A stretch of 31,578 nt of DNA from a virus, in IMG/VR virus record IMGVR_UViG_3300021960_000013, positions 1 through 31,578 of that record. One strand, written 5' to 3'. Under the pieces are notes generated by a model that made no database searches, was not told the origin of the DNA, and was given only the letters and a program-made list of their open reading frames with translations. Each line of letters opens with the position of its first letter. Position 1 is the stretch's first letter. Below, piece by piece: positions 1 through 8,088 of the stretch. The position numbers and the translations under genes were made by a program.

Positions 1-127
1 AAGGATGGATTTTACCAACCCAAACCATATGACAACTGGGTGTGGGATGACACACAGAAAAAATACATTCCACCCGTGGCATACCCAGGTGATGAAAACA
101 CAATGTATATTTGGGACCAAGACAACA
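1..127. repeat. Direct terminal repeat, left copy
   Basis: Bases 1-127 are identical to 31452-31578. An exact overlap of this length at both contig ends is what a circular or circularly permuted genome gives after assembly; 127 is also a common maximum assembler k-mer, so this is probably a joining overlap rather than a packaged terminal repeat. A gene reads in frame across it. Confidence 0.95.
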
Positions 128-153
128 CTCAGTGGGTGTTGTGGACAGCGTAA
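1..153 (+). CDS. Appendage/fibre-associated protein, C-terminal part (begins at 31236)
   Basis: Codons 73-122 of the gene that starts at 31236; the reading frame begins at base 1 and ends at TAA 151-153. The segment is Trp/Tyr/Asp-rich (for example WVWDDTQKKYIPP, ending WVLWTA). An alternative frame from base 5 is longer but has no ribosome site and is broken by the join. Confidence 0.8.
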   Translation, partial: KDGFYQPKPYDNWVWDDTQKKYIPPVAYPGDENTMYIWDQDNTQWVLWTA

Positions 154-205
154 TCAAGTAAATACATTTGTTATAACAAACCAACCTTATAAGGAGAACA
201 ATTAA

Positions 206-619
206 ATGAGCAACGCGGCTTCAAATTACCTCGAGGACAAACTTCTCGACCATACACTCAGAAACACAGCCTTCACACAACCAACCGGTTTGTGGGTGGC
301 ACTATTTTACGGCACAGCGGCAGCGGTGTTGGCCAACTTAGAGGCGGGCACACTATCAGACGAAATCACACTGGGCAACTACTCAAGACAGACGGTGGCA
401 TTCGATGCCTCTACCAGTGGAGCAACACAAAACACAGGCACGGTGACTTTTCCAGTGGCAACTGCCAACTATGACGGAGCGGTGACTTGTGTGGCAGTGA
501 TGGATGCTTCCACATCAGGCAATGTGTTATTCTATGGTGAACTCACAACTTCCAAAACGGTAACAACGGGCGACACTTTTCAAATCGCAACAGGCAACTT
601 ACAAATCAGCCTAACTTAA
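206..619 (+). CDS. Phage tail-fibre-type structural protein
   Basis: 137 aa preceded by AAGGAG at 191-196. The N-terminus (SNYLEDKLLDHTLRNTAF, then PTGLWVALF) matches a family of short phage proteins usually annotated as tail fibre or minor virion proteins (recognised from memory), followed by a Thr/Ser/Gly-rich beta-type remainder. It lies between the gene across the join and the long repetitive fibre. A virion role is likely; the exact location is unknown. Confidence 0.7.
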   Translation: MSNAASNYLEDKLLDHTLRNTAFTQPTGLWVALFYGTAAAVLANLEAGTLSDEITLGNYSRQTVAFDASTSGATQNTGTVTFPVATANYDGAVTCVAVMDASTSGNVLFYGELTTSKTVTTGDTFQIATGNLQISLT

Positions 620-641
620 TCCCAATTAAGGAGGGTGGTGT

Positions 642-2474
642 TTGACTACAACCGTTCAGAATGTATTCGCGGACACGCTGTCCACAGCCGTATTTGCCAA
701 CGGACCTACCTTAGCGACAGACAACAACTCCACCTCCTCAACCAGCACCGCCTCACAATCTTTCAGCAGTAATTGGCCGGGTTATGATCCCGATGGACCC
801 ACCAACACATATAATTCTTCCAAATATGTGTATCAAGTTATGTTCAATTACACATCCATCAATTTCACACTCGCCGTCAATTCAATTGATTCCTATGATG
901 TGGATGGACCAAGGACATTATCCTCAAGTAATTTAGGCACAGATTTTTATTACAGAGGCAGTGGCACTCAAGCCGGTGCCACAAATAATTTACCCGCCAG
1001 TGTGAGCACCACACAAACTTTCACCGGTGGCACCACGGCAAGCAACGGGGCATTCTCGAGGAGCTATTCTGTCACCAGAATTTATAATGTCGATGCTTCT
1101 TGGCACTGGGAAGGCAATCTATTTTCAATTGACGGTGTGGGTGGTGACACATTTGAAGACATATCAGTTCAATCCACACTAACAGGCACAGCAGGATTCA
1201 TTAGGGGAGGCTTTTCTTCTCCCGCCGTTGATGCCCAATTGTCCTGTCAAGCAGGAGTGACCAGACCAGCATCTGCTGACATCAGCAGTCAATTGGTGCC
1301 AACAATAACTTCAGCAGTCACACACGGATTTGATTTGTCCTCTGTGGATATTTTCTATGTCACAAATGCCGACAGCACACAGGGTGACTATGTGTTGGAT
1401 GGGGACAGCAGTGAGGGGGGTTATGTAAGTTTTATCGTTTTACCAGATCTCACAAATAGTTACCAAACAGATTTTCAATTCAGTGTGGTGGGAGGTATAG
1501 CACAATTTGGCGAAACCTCCATCAGTTCGGACATACAAACCACATTCAGTGGCATAGTAAGACCCAGCATACAAGGTCAAGCATCAATATCATCCGACAT
1601 ACAAGTTAATGTGACTGGAGCAAACTTATTAGGGTCATCCGCTATAATTTCGTCTGATGTTGCTACTTCAGGCACAGCAGGCAATTTATTAGAGATAGGT
1701 GGACAGAACTATCACAACTACTATGTGACAGACGATTACACCAGCCCGGAAGAGTATCAAGAATACAGCATACAATCTCAACTACAAGCATCAGGATTTA
1801 GATTATACAACGGAGAGGGCATATTAGAGAGTGCTTCACAGATTAATGTTACAGGCGGTTATCTTATTGCTTCAGGGTCGTTGTTGTATTCAGCTGATTG
1901 TCAATTTACAATCAACCAAACCGCAGGCACTTCAGCAGGCATAATCCACGGAGGATTTACCATACCATCGGTTGCTGATTTTGTCCAAGCCACAACAGCA
2001 ACAAATATCATAGACATAGATGACAATTTAATTGTCCAATCTCAATTGGCTACAACAGCAGGCTATCTACTATCAGGCGACACAGATGTAAACAGCGACA
2101 CACAATTGGCACTGGAAGGCACCATCATACCAGGCACTTCTTTGTTGGCAAGAATAGATTCACAACTCACAGCATTAGGCGGATATCTCAAAGATTTAGA
2201 GGCTTCCATACAATCAAATGGCTTTGCCCTAACCATAGCACAATATAAAATTGTTGATCCATACAGGACATTTAGGGTTACAAGCGAGACAAGACGTATA
2301 ATTGTTCAAAAAGAAAACAGATTATACACAATTGACACGGAGAATCGTGTAAATAAAGTTGGACAAGAAATTAGGTCTTACATAGTGCCTCAGGAAACAA
2401 GACAAATTAAAGCACAGCACCTAATTTTAGACAGAGGCACACCCGTTGGCAGCAACGAAAGGAGAATTGGTTAA
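642..2474 (+). CDS. Large repetitive tail fibre/virion protein
   Basis: 610 aa starting at TTG 642; no in-frame ATG lies near and AAGGAGGG (628-635) sits at the right distance. The first ~170 residues are Ser/Thr/Asn/Tyr-rich. From about residue 190 to 540 units of roughly 25-35 residues repeat SxxSDxQ, SQLxATxGYL and ISSDIQ motifs, suggesting a beta-helical or trimeric shaft. The end carries R-x-x-x-V/I-x-x-E-x-R repeats (TRRIIVQKENR, ENRVNKV, TRQIKA), a pattern I associate with marine phage virion proteins. The stop overlaps the next ATG. Confidence 0.7.
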   Translation: MTTTVQNVFADTLSTAVFANGPTLATDNNSTSSTSTASQSFSSNWPGYDPDGPTNTYNSSKYVYQVMFNYTSINFTLAVNSIDSYDVDGPRTLSSSNLGTDFYYRGSGTQAGATNNLPASVSTTQTFTGGTTASNGAFSRSYSVTRIYNVDASWHWEGNLFSIDGVGGDTFEDISVQSTLTGTAGFIRGGFSSPAVDAQLSCQAGVTRPASADISSQLVPTITSAVTHGFDLSSVDIFYVTNADSTQGDYVLDGDSSEGGYVSFIVLPDLTNSYQTDFQFSVVGGIAQFGETSISSDIQTTFSGIVRPSIQGQASISSDIQVNVTGANLLGSSAIISSDVATSGTAGNLLEIGGQNYHNYYVTDDYTSPEEYQEYSIQSQLQASGFRLYNGEGILESASQINVTGGYLIASGSLLYSADCQFTINQTAGTSAGIIHGGFTIPSVADFVQATTATNIIDIDDNLIVQSQLATTAGYLLSGDTDVNSDTQLALEGTIIPGTSLLARIDSQLTALGGYLKDLEASIQSNGFALTIAQYKIVDPYRTFRVTSETRRIIVQKENRLYTIDTENRVNKVGQEIRSYIVPQETRQIKAQHLILDRGTPVGSNERRIG

Positions 2475-2806
2475 TGGCACAACTCACAGGATTCAAACAA
2501 GACAATATAGGTGCTTACATTATTAAAGATCCTGCCGCCACATTAGATTATACCGTGGATTGGACAGATTGGCTACCTGCCGCAGAAGTAGTAAGTTCGG
2601 CAACGGTAACAATCACAAACACCGTGGGAGATAGCACAAGTCTATCAGTTGATTCAACAGCAATCAACGACAACAAAAAAGTCACAGCAAATATATCAGG
2701 CGGTGAAGGTGGACAAATTTACAATGTAGAATACACCATAACAACAGATGGTGGACTAACAGATTCAAGAAACTTTAGAATAAAATGTGTGGAGAGACAA
2801 TTATAA
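2474..2806 (+). CDS. Fibre-tail adaptor-like protein
   Basis: 110 aa, start overlapping the preceding TAA. The layout GAYIIKDPAATLDYTVDW, DWLP, then an Ig-like beta pattern (ISGGEGGQIYNVEYTITTD, RNFRIKC) matches small phage proteins often annotated as fibre-tail adaptors, from memory. It lies between the fibre and the terminase genes. Role inferred from family resemblance. Confidence 0.6.
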   Translation: MAQLTGFKQDNIGAYIIKDPAATLDYTVDWTDWLPAAEVVSSATVTITNTVGDSTSLSVDSTAINDNKKVTANISGGEGGQIYNVEYTITTDGGLTDSRNFRIKCVERQL

Positions 2807-3129
2807 TGGCAGCTCCAAATAATACAGGTAAGAAATACAGAACAATAGACAGAAATCTAATCCTTAGATTAGCATCAATACAATGTTCATTGCCAGAAAT
2901 AGCAGAAGCGGCAAACACAAACGTAGAAACACTCAAGAGAAGATTCATGGATGTGATTGAGCAGGGCAGAGCACAAGGCAAACAAAGTTTACGTAGAGTC
3001 CAATTCGATAAGGCTCTACAAGGTGACACCAAGATGTTAATCTGGCTTGGCAAGCAGGTATTAAAACAGCGGGATCAAGTGGATGACAGCGAAGGCACAC
3101 AACCACTACCGTGGAGGGATGAAGATTAA
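2806..3129 (+). CDS. terS: Terminase small subunit
   Basis: 107 aa from ATG 2806, which overlaps the previous stop and has GGAGAG at 2791-2796; an in-frame ATG at 2785 would add seven residues but lies inside the previous gene. A helix-turn-helix spans about residues 20-48 (SIQCSLPEIAEAANTNVETL). It is followed by KALQGDTKMLIWLGKQVLKQ, typical of small terminases. It would recognise genome DNA for packaging and recruit the large subunit encoded immediately downstream (TAATG overlap). Confidence 0.85.
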   Translation: MAAPNNTGKKYRTIDRNLILRLASIQCSLPEIAEAANTNVETLKRRFMDVIEQGRAQGKQSLRRVQFDKALQGDTKMLIWLGKQVLKQRDQVDDSEGTQPLPWRDED

Positions 3130-4358
3130 TGGCATTAAGTCCAGCACAACAAACAATCTGTAGCGATGAGTCAAGATTCGTGGTAGCAGTTACGGGAAGG
3201 CGTTTCGGAAAAACTCATTGTGCTGTAAGACAATTAGCCAAACACGCCGCTGCCAAAGACAGAGCAGAATGCTGGTATGTTAGTCCTTCATATAGGATGA
3301 GCAAACAAATCGTTTGGGACAAACTCAAAAGAAAATTAAAAGATTTACGTTGGGTAGAAAACACCAACGAAAGCGAAATGGTTATTCGTTTAAAGAACGG
3401 ATCAAGAATATCACTCAAAGGTGCTGACAATCCGGACTCGCTGAGAGGAGTGGGCTTAGACTTTTTGGTGCTGGACGAGTTTCAGGACATAGATCCAAGA
3501 GCTTGGACAGAAGTGTTAAGACCAACACTTTCAGACAAGATGGGCAAAGCGATGTTCACGGGCACACCTCGTGGAGTTGGCAGTTGGAGTCATGAAATGT
3601 TTGTTGAAGCACAATCAAGAGACGATTGGGGTGCTCACACATACAAAACAATCGATGGTGGCATAGTCACACAAGAAGAAATTAATCAAGCCAAACGAGA
3701 ACTTGACCATCTCACTTATCAACAAGAGTATGAAGCAACTTTTACAACTTGGCGTAAGAGTGTGGCATACAACTTCGACAGAAACAGACACATCAGACCT
3801 TACAATGGCACAATCGCAGAATTACATATAGGTATGGACTTCAATATTAGTCCGGGCACGGCAACTATTGCTGTGATTGACAATTACATCCACGTGATTG
3901 ACGAATTATATTTGGATGGCACACACACTCAAGAGATGTGTGATTGGTTGAAACAAAAATATGGACAATATAAAATGTTTGTTTACCCAGATCCTGCTTG
4001 TAAACAAAAGAGAACTTCAGCAGGTGGTAAAACAGATTTAAGCATCCTACAAAACAATGGATTCATTTGTAAACTTAGATCCAGTCATACTCCAGTTAAA
4101 GACAGAGTAAACTCACTCAACACTAAATTATTAAATGCCCGAGACGAAGTTGGTTTGTTTGTTGATCCTAAGTGTAAAAATTTAATTAAGAGTTTGGAAA
4201 GATTGAGTTATAAAGACGAAAGCAGTATAATAGAAAAAAATGGATACGAGCACATATTTGACGCTTGTTCTTATATGGTAGATTATTTGTATCCAATAAC
4301 AACTATTCATGAAACCAACCCAGTCCAAAGATTTACATTTAGAGGAGGAAAAATTTAA
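3129..4358 (+). CDS. terL: Terminase large subunit (packaging ATPase-nuclease)
   Basis: 409 aa. Walker A-like GRRFGKT at 23-29, Walker B FLVLDE at 112-117 (D116, E117) and coupling motif FTGTPRG at 143-149. The RNase H-like nuclease follows with acidic residues in GMDFN (D237), YPDPA (D288) and FDACSYMVDYL (D378, D385). All parts of a functional packaging motor are present at the usual length. It powers DNA translocation into the prohead through the portal encoded next. Confidence 0.96.
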   Translation: MALSPAQQTICSDESRFVVAVTGRRFGKTHCAVRQLAKHAAAKDRAECWYVSPSYRMSKQIVWDKLKRKLKDLRWVENTNESEMVIRLKNGSRISLKGADNPDSLRGVGLDFLVLDEFQDIDPRAWTEVLRPTLSDKMGKAMFTGTPRGVGSWSHEMFVEAQSRDDWGAHTYKTIDGGIVTQEEINQAKRELDHLTYQQEYEATFTTWRKSVAYNFDRNRHIRPYNGTIAELHIGMDFNISPGTATIAVIDNYIHVIDELYLDGTHTQEMCDWLKQKYGQYKMFVYPDPACKQKRTSAGGKTDLSILQNNGFICKLRSSHTPVKDRVNSLNTKLLNARDEVGLFVDPKCKNLIKSLERLSYKDESSIIEKNGYEHIFDACSYMVDYLYPITTIHETNPVQRFTFRGGKI

Positions 4359-5929
4359 TGGCAATCAATTATCCGGGTAAGGCGTTACCAGGCATACTCG
4401 AGTATGATTTGGAATATATCCAAAAGACACATCCGCTTTATAAGATGTATCTACCAAGATGGACATATTTGGGCGATGCTTACACTGGCGGCTACGATCA
4501 CTTTTTGGGCAAATATTTAGAGCCTTACTATTACGAAAGCACAGACGATTATATGAAAAGGTTGCGACAGGTTGCTTTGGACAATCATTGCCGCTCAGTA
4601 ATAGGCATTTACAATTCCTTCCTCTACAGAAAATCACCAAAAAGAAATTTAGGTATGTTAGAAAATTTACCAGCAATTGAACAATTCTACCAAGACGCTG
4701 ATTTAGATGGCAGAAGTTTTGACCAGTTTATGAGAGACGTAGCCACATATGCTATGGTATACGGAGTGGTGTGGGTAGCCATAGACAAACCAGTTTCTAA
4801 TGCCTACACAAGAGCAGATGAGTTAGCACAAGGCATCAGACCTTATGCCACTATGTTTACACCAGAGAATGTGTTGGATTGGAACTATGAAAGAACAGAG
4901 TCAGGTCTGTATAGATTAAATTATGTGAAACTCAAAGAAGAAACACAAAAAGAATACACCGTGATAAGAGAATACACATTAGACACAATTAGAGCATTTA
5001 AAGTAGGAGCTGACAAATCAAACGATGTAGAACTTATCCAAGAACAGCCCAATGAAATTGGGATGATTCCTATTTGCCCAGTTTATGCTCAACGTGGCAA
5101 CAAACGTGGAATTGGAATTAGTTTAGTAAACGACATAGCAGATATACAAAGAAGCATATACGAAGAATACAGCGAAATTGAGCAAATAATTAGACTTACA
5201 AACCATCCCGCACTCGTTAAGACAGCAGGCACTGATGCTTCAGCAGGAGCAGGTGCTATTATACAAGTCGAGGATGGCATAGACCCGAATTTACGCCCCT
5301 ATCTTTTACAGCCAAATGGCGCTTCAATTGATAGTGTGCTAAAGAGCATCAGCCAAAAAGTGGAATCTATAGACAGAATGGCATCGTTGGGTGGCATAAG
5401 AAGTGTCGAGTCCAGAAGATTATCCGGCGTGGGACTTCAGACTGAGTTCCAAATGTTGAACGCGAGATTGGCTGACATAGCATTAAACCTCGAACACGCC
5501 GAGGAAATGATTTGGCGTCAATTCGCTATGTATATGGGTATGGCCTTTGATGGAGAAATAAATTATCCAAGGTCTTTCTCAATACAGGACAAAGCCAACG
5601 ACATCAATATGCTAAAATTAGCCAAGGACAGCAATATATCAGATCCCTACATCCTTAAAGAAATAGATGAGAAAATATTCGAGACACTATTCGAAGAAGA
5701 CTACGAAACACACAGAATGGCAGAAGAGTCAGCACCATATGAAGAGAATATGATGGAAACACAAATGATGGAAACACAACCGCAGGCACAAGAACATTCT
5801 CCAGTGACGTCACCTGAGCAACTAATCACACACTTCAGACAAATGATTGAAGAAGGATATAGTAATGAAGAGATTAACCAACTCCATCCAGAATTGGCAA
5901 GACTTTTTAGCGGGTCTAATAGTTCATAA
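4358..5929 (+). CDS. Portal protein
   Basis: 523 aa, beginning at ATG overlapping the terL stop. Its place directly after terL, its length, and portal-like features support the call: a tyrosine-rich start, the helical stretch DIQRSIYEEYSEIEQIIRL (about residues 262-280), and SGVGLQTEFQMLNARL followed by a long helix. The acidic Met/Gln-rich C-terminus is probably flexible. It would form the dodecameric ring for DNA entry and neck assembly. The last 65 nt overlap the next gene. Confidence 0.88.
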   Translation: MAINYPGKALPGILEYDLEYIQKTHPLYKMYLPRWTYLGDAYTGGYDHFLGKYLEPYYYESTDDYMKRLRQVALDNHCRSVIGIYNSFLYRKSPKRNLGMLENLPAIEQFYQDADLDGRSFDQFMRDVATYAMVYGVVWVAIDKPVSNAYTRADELAQGIRPYATMFTPENVLDWNYERTESGLYRLNYVKLKEETQKEYTVIREYTLDTIRAFKVGADKSNDVELIQEQPNEIGMIPICPVYAQRGNKRGIGISLVNDIADIQRSIYEEYSEIEQIIRLTNHPALVKTAGTDASAGAGAIIQVEDGIDPNLRPYLLQPNGASIDSVLKSISQKVESIDRMASLGGIRSVESRRLSGVGLQTEFQMLNARLADIALNLEHAEEMIWRQFAMYMGMAFDGEINYPRSFSIQDKANDINMLKLAKDSNISDPYILKEIDEKIFETLFEEDYETHRMAEESAPYEENMMETQMMETQPQAQEHSPVTSPEQLITHFRQMIEEGYSNEEINQLHPELARLFSGSNSS

Positions 5930-6185
5930 AAAACGCTTCGTAGCGTGTCCAGACTATAAATCTGATTTGGTCAAACAAATGGATGAAGCATACATCCAAT
6001 TCCACAAAGACTACTACAAAGCCATGGTCAACGACAATAAGGTTGCTCATCGCAGAGCAAGGATGAGTCTTTTTAAACTATGGAAACTAAACCGTAAAGT
6101 AAGAGCAGAACTACAACACAGAAAAAGAAATTTGCCCACGTGGGCAGAAGCAGAACATCCAAGTTGGAAGGGCATTGAAGACTAA
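5865..6185 (+). CDS. Small basic protein of unknown function
   Basis: 106 aa from ATG 5865, chosen because GAAGGA (5852-5857) lies 7 nt upstream; an in-frame TTG at 5847 has no comparable site. It overlaps the portal end by 65 nt in another frame. The protein is Lys/Arg- and aromatic-rich and largely helical (CPDYKSDLVKQMDEAYIQF, RRARMSLFKLWKLNRKVRAE). No family recognised. Position suggests a head-assembly or neck accessory. Confidence 0.65.
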   Translation: MKRLTNSIQNWQDFLAGLIVHKKRFVACPDYKSDLVKQMDEAYIQFHKDYYKAMVNDNKVAHRRARMSLFKLWKLNRKVRAELQHRKRNLPTWAEAEHPSWKGIED

Positions 6186-6382
6186 TGCCTAAGAGTGTTG
6201 AAGAAAGATTGGCTGTGTTGGAAACTTCAACCAAAGAAATTAAAGACAACCATCTCCATCATATGAAACAGGACATAGACAGAATTGAAACCAAAGTGGA
6301 CAAGATAGACAATCGTATGTGGTGGATATTATGGGGCATCATAGCAACAATATTATTACCAATCATCAAGGATATGATGTAA
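6185..6382 (+). CDS. Coiled-coil single-pass membrane protein (XhlA-like)
   Basis: 65 aa. Residues 1-43 form a heptad-type coiled coil (VEERLAVLETSTKEI, IDRIETKVDKIDNRM), followed by one membrane helix (WWILWGIIATILLPII) near the C-terminus. This is the layout of haemolysin XhlA-like proteins, which can act with holins. Another small membrane protein is encoded at 6651. A lysis role is inferred. Confidence 0.65.
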   Translation: MPKSVEERLAVLETSTKEIKDNHLHHMKQDIDRIETKVDKIDNRMWWILWGIIATILLPIIKDMM

Positions 6383-6654
6383 TGGCAAAATACAGAGGTA
6401 AATCAGTCACACTTAACAGACCAATGAGAGGTGATGTAAAAAAGTTTAAGGTGTTTGTCAAAGACCGACGAACAGGAAACGTAAAAAAGATTAACTTCGG
6501 ACAAAAAGGAATGTCCATCAAAAGGAACAACGATGTAAGGCGTCGTAGTTTTATGGCGAGGATGGGAGGCGTGCTCAAAGAAGTTAAAGGACAAAAAAAC
6601 TTGTCCGCAGCCTACTGGTCTATACAGGCCTGGAAGAAAGGATTTAAATTATGA
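6382..6654 (+). CDS. Conserved small basic phage protein
   Basis: 90 aa from ATG 6382 (TAATG overlap); a longer frame from 6319 runs back into the preceding gene. Sequence: KKFKVFVKDRRTGNVKKINF, GMSIKRNNDVRRRSF, AAYWSIQAW. This pattern of a short beta segment, an R-x-N/D motif and YWS.QAW recurs in a small protein of many marine phages (from memory), in which the YW segment usually carries Cys; here none are present. Function unknown; very basic. Confidence 0.6.
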   Translation: MAKYRGKSVTLNRPMRGDVKKFKVFVKDRRTGNVKKINFGQKGMSIKRNNDVRRRSFMARMGGVLKEVKGQKNLSAAYWSIQAWKKGFKL

Positions 6655-6860
6655 CACCCGAACAAGTAGACAAATGGAGAATATGGCCAAGACTACTAAT
6701 AAGTTTGTATGGCTTGTGTTTCTTCAGAGCCACAGAATGGTTTATGAGTTTGCCAAACCCTACCATGGAACAGAGTGCTTACATATCTGTCATCGTTGGA
6801 GCAGGAGCGGCGTGGTTCGGACTTTATGTGGGTTCAGGACCTAAATCGGATAAGAAATAA
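6651..6860 (+). CDS. Small two-helix membrane protein, holin candidate
   Basis: 69 aa, start overlapping the previous stop (ATGA). Two hydrophobic segments: about residues 13-32 (LLISLYGLCFFRATEWF) and 44-62 (YISVIVGAGAAWFGLYV), with a lysine tail. Holin-like size and topology, next to an XhlA-like gene. Similar proteins are common in marine phages but not experimentally assigned as far as I know. Confidence 0.6.
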   Translation: MTPEQVDKWRIWPRLLISLYGLCFFRATEWFMSLPNPTMEQSAYISVIVGAGAAWFGLYVGSGPKSDKK

Positions 6861-6988
6861 TGCCTGTAAGAAAAGTCAAAGGTGGTTATCGTTGGGGCAA
6901 AAGTGGCAAAGTCTACAAAACCCGCAGTCAGGCTCAAAGACAAGCCAAAGCAATTTACGCCAGTGGATACAAAAAGAAAAACAAATAA
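6860..6988 (+). CDS. 42-residue basic protein
   Basis: Starts MPVRKVKGGYRWGKSGKVY and is followed by TRSQAQRQAKAIYASGYKKK; stop TAA 6986-6988. The start overlaps the preceding TAA (TAATG), as in the neighbouring genes. Short proteins with the GGYxWGKSGKxY...A...QAxAIYASGY pattern are found in many phages, so the tiny frame is credible. Strongly basic, perhaps nucleic acid-binding; function unknown. Confidence 0.7.
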   Translation: MPVRKVKGGYRWGKSGKVYKTRSQAQRQAKAIYASGYKKKNK

Positions 6989-7027
6989 AAAGAAAGAGAA
7001 CAAAATGAAAAAAGGCACAAAAAAGGG

Positions 7028-7224
7028 CGGAAAAAGATATTAGTAGTTGTTAGTCCTGCCCGCCGGAGCGTTCACTTAATAGACTTGTTCACCAAGTCGT
7101 CCCTGACAGGACTAATCAACTAATGCCCACATTATTTAGAGAGGCGTCAGCACAGCACCTCCGTTATCTCCGAACAAAACCGTTTTGGTTATTGTTTGTG
7201 TATTAAAGTCTAATCCTTAATACA
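7028..7224 (-). ncRNA. Candidate structured RNA antisense to the late operon
   Basis: The consensus minus-strand promoter at 7230-7258 would start an RNA at about 7223-7224, with no minus-strand gene downstream. Read on the minus strand it gives: a 5' terminal hairpin (8-bp arms 7217-7224/7199-7206); a weaker one at 7170-7192; a 6-bp hairpin 7141-7161; then a ~15-bp stem with one bulged base (7044-7058/7107-7122) enclosing a 6-bp hairpin (7082-7098) and a short stem with a UCCG loop, a UNCG type only in the minus orientation. U-runs follow from 7035 down. No tRNA, tmRNA, 6S or RNase P hallmark recognised. Confidence 0.6.
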
Positions 7225-7354
7225 TCTTTATTATAACACCTACACAAAAATTTGTCAACCAACACAAAATCTACACATTTGGCGGATGACGTGTATAAAT
7301 ATTTAGACACGGTCTTAACCGGCAGTGACACTACACTTAAAAAAGGAGATACAA
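7044..7354. other. Non-coding gap in the late operon
   Basis: 311 bp without a convincing gene. It holds the minus-strand promoter and structured RNA described separately. On the + strand, TATAAATA at 7294-7301 upstream of the scaffold gene could be a -10 box, but no -35 is clear. The scaffold ribosome site AAAGGAG ends near 7348. Confidence 0.7.
7230..7258 (-). promoter_or_regulatory. Sigma70 promoter for the 7224-7028 RNA
   Basis: Minus strand: TTGACA (7258-7253), 17-nt spacer, TATAAT (7235-7230). A perfect consensus match of the same type as the early-gene promoters, but pointing into a region without a minus-strand gene. Confidence 0.8.
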
Positions 7355-8041
7355 ATGACAGACGAAACTGGACAAACACAGGATGAAACTACCCAACCTG
7401 CTCAAGAACAAGCAGTTCAAGAGGAACAACAAGGGAAGGCACTAACACAGGATGAAATCAACAGATTAGTTGAAAATCGTGTGGCAAGAGAACGAGCTAA
7501 ATTTGAAAAAAAATACGCGAATGTAGATGTTGACCACTACAAGAGTTTAGTAGAGCAAGAAGAAGCACGCCAACAACAAGAGTTGGAAAAGCGTGGTGAG
7601 TATGAAAGATTGATGAAAGAGCAGGCTGAAAAGTTTAACTCTAAAATTAAATCATACGAAACGGAACTTCACTCTATTAAGGTAGATGGTGCTTTGTTGA
7701 GCGAAGCTTCTAAACTAAAAGCAATCAACCCAGAACAGGTTGCTTCGCTGTTGAGAAGTCAATTGAAGTTGAACGAAGCAGGCACCGTAGACGTGGTAGA
7801 CAAAAATGGATCTGTCCGTTACAACGATAATGGTGATCCTATTTCTGTATCGCAATTAGTGGATGAGTTCTTAACAGCGTCTCCCCACTTCAGAGCGGCA
7901 GGTCCGCAAGGTAGTGGTGCTCAAGGAGCAGTTGGCAAGCAAGCCCAAATAGGCATTGACTTAGCAAACTTGGACATGAAGAACCCAGCACACAGAGAGC
8001 AATACAAGAAATTGATGGCAGCAAAAGGCATTCGTTTATAA
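7355..8041 (+). CDS. Capsid scaffolding protein
   Basis: 228 aa from ATG 7355, chosen over 7325 because AAAGGAGA lies just upstream. The N-terminus is Gln/Glu-rich and disordered, then a long charged coiled coil (about residues 30-125: LTQDEINRLVENRVARERAK, QQELEKRGEYERLMKEQAEK), and a short C-terminal segment ending HREQYKKLMAAKGIRL. Composition, size and position immediately before the capsid gene are those of HK97-type scaffold proteins, which template prohead assembly and are then removed. No protease motif seen. Confidence 0.88.
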   Translation: MTDETGQTQDETTQPAQEQAVQEEQQGKALTQDEINRLVENRVARERAKFEKKYANVDVDHYKSLVEQEEARQQQELEKRGEYERLMKEQAEKFNSKIKSYETELHSIKVDGALLSEASKLKAINPEQVASLLRSQLKLNEAGTVDVVDKNGSVRYNDNGDPISVSQLVDEFLTASPHFRAAGPQGSGAQGAVGKQAQIGIDLANLDMKNPAHREQYKKLMAAKGIRL

Positions 8042-8088
8042 TTTTCTCTTTAGTCAAATAAACTAACAAAGCATAAAGGAGAAAAATT

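Noticed and set aside
5-205. Open frame at the left end, 66 aa
   Set aside because: It runs in a different frame from the gene that crosses the join, lacks a ribosome site and is explained as a shadow.
7005-7043. 12-codon frame MKKGTKKGGKRY after the 42-aa gene
   Set aside because: Only a weak ribosome site; its A-rich runs equal the U-rich 3' end of the antisense RNA, so coding is not supported.
7294-7301. T4-like late promoter word TATAAATA before the scaffold gene
   Set aside because: No late sigma factor gene is present and the word is common in A/T-rich DNA; kept only as a possible -10 box.
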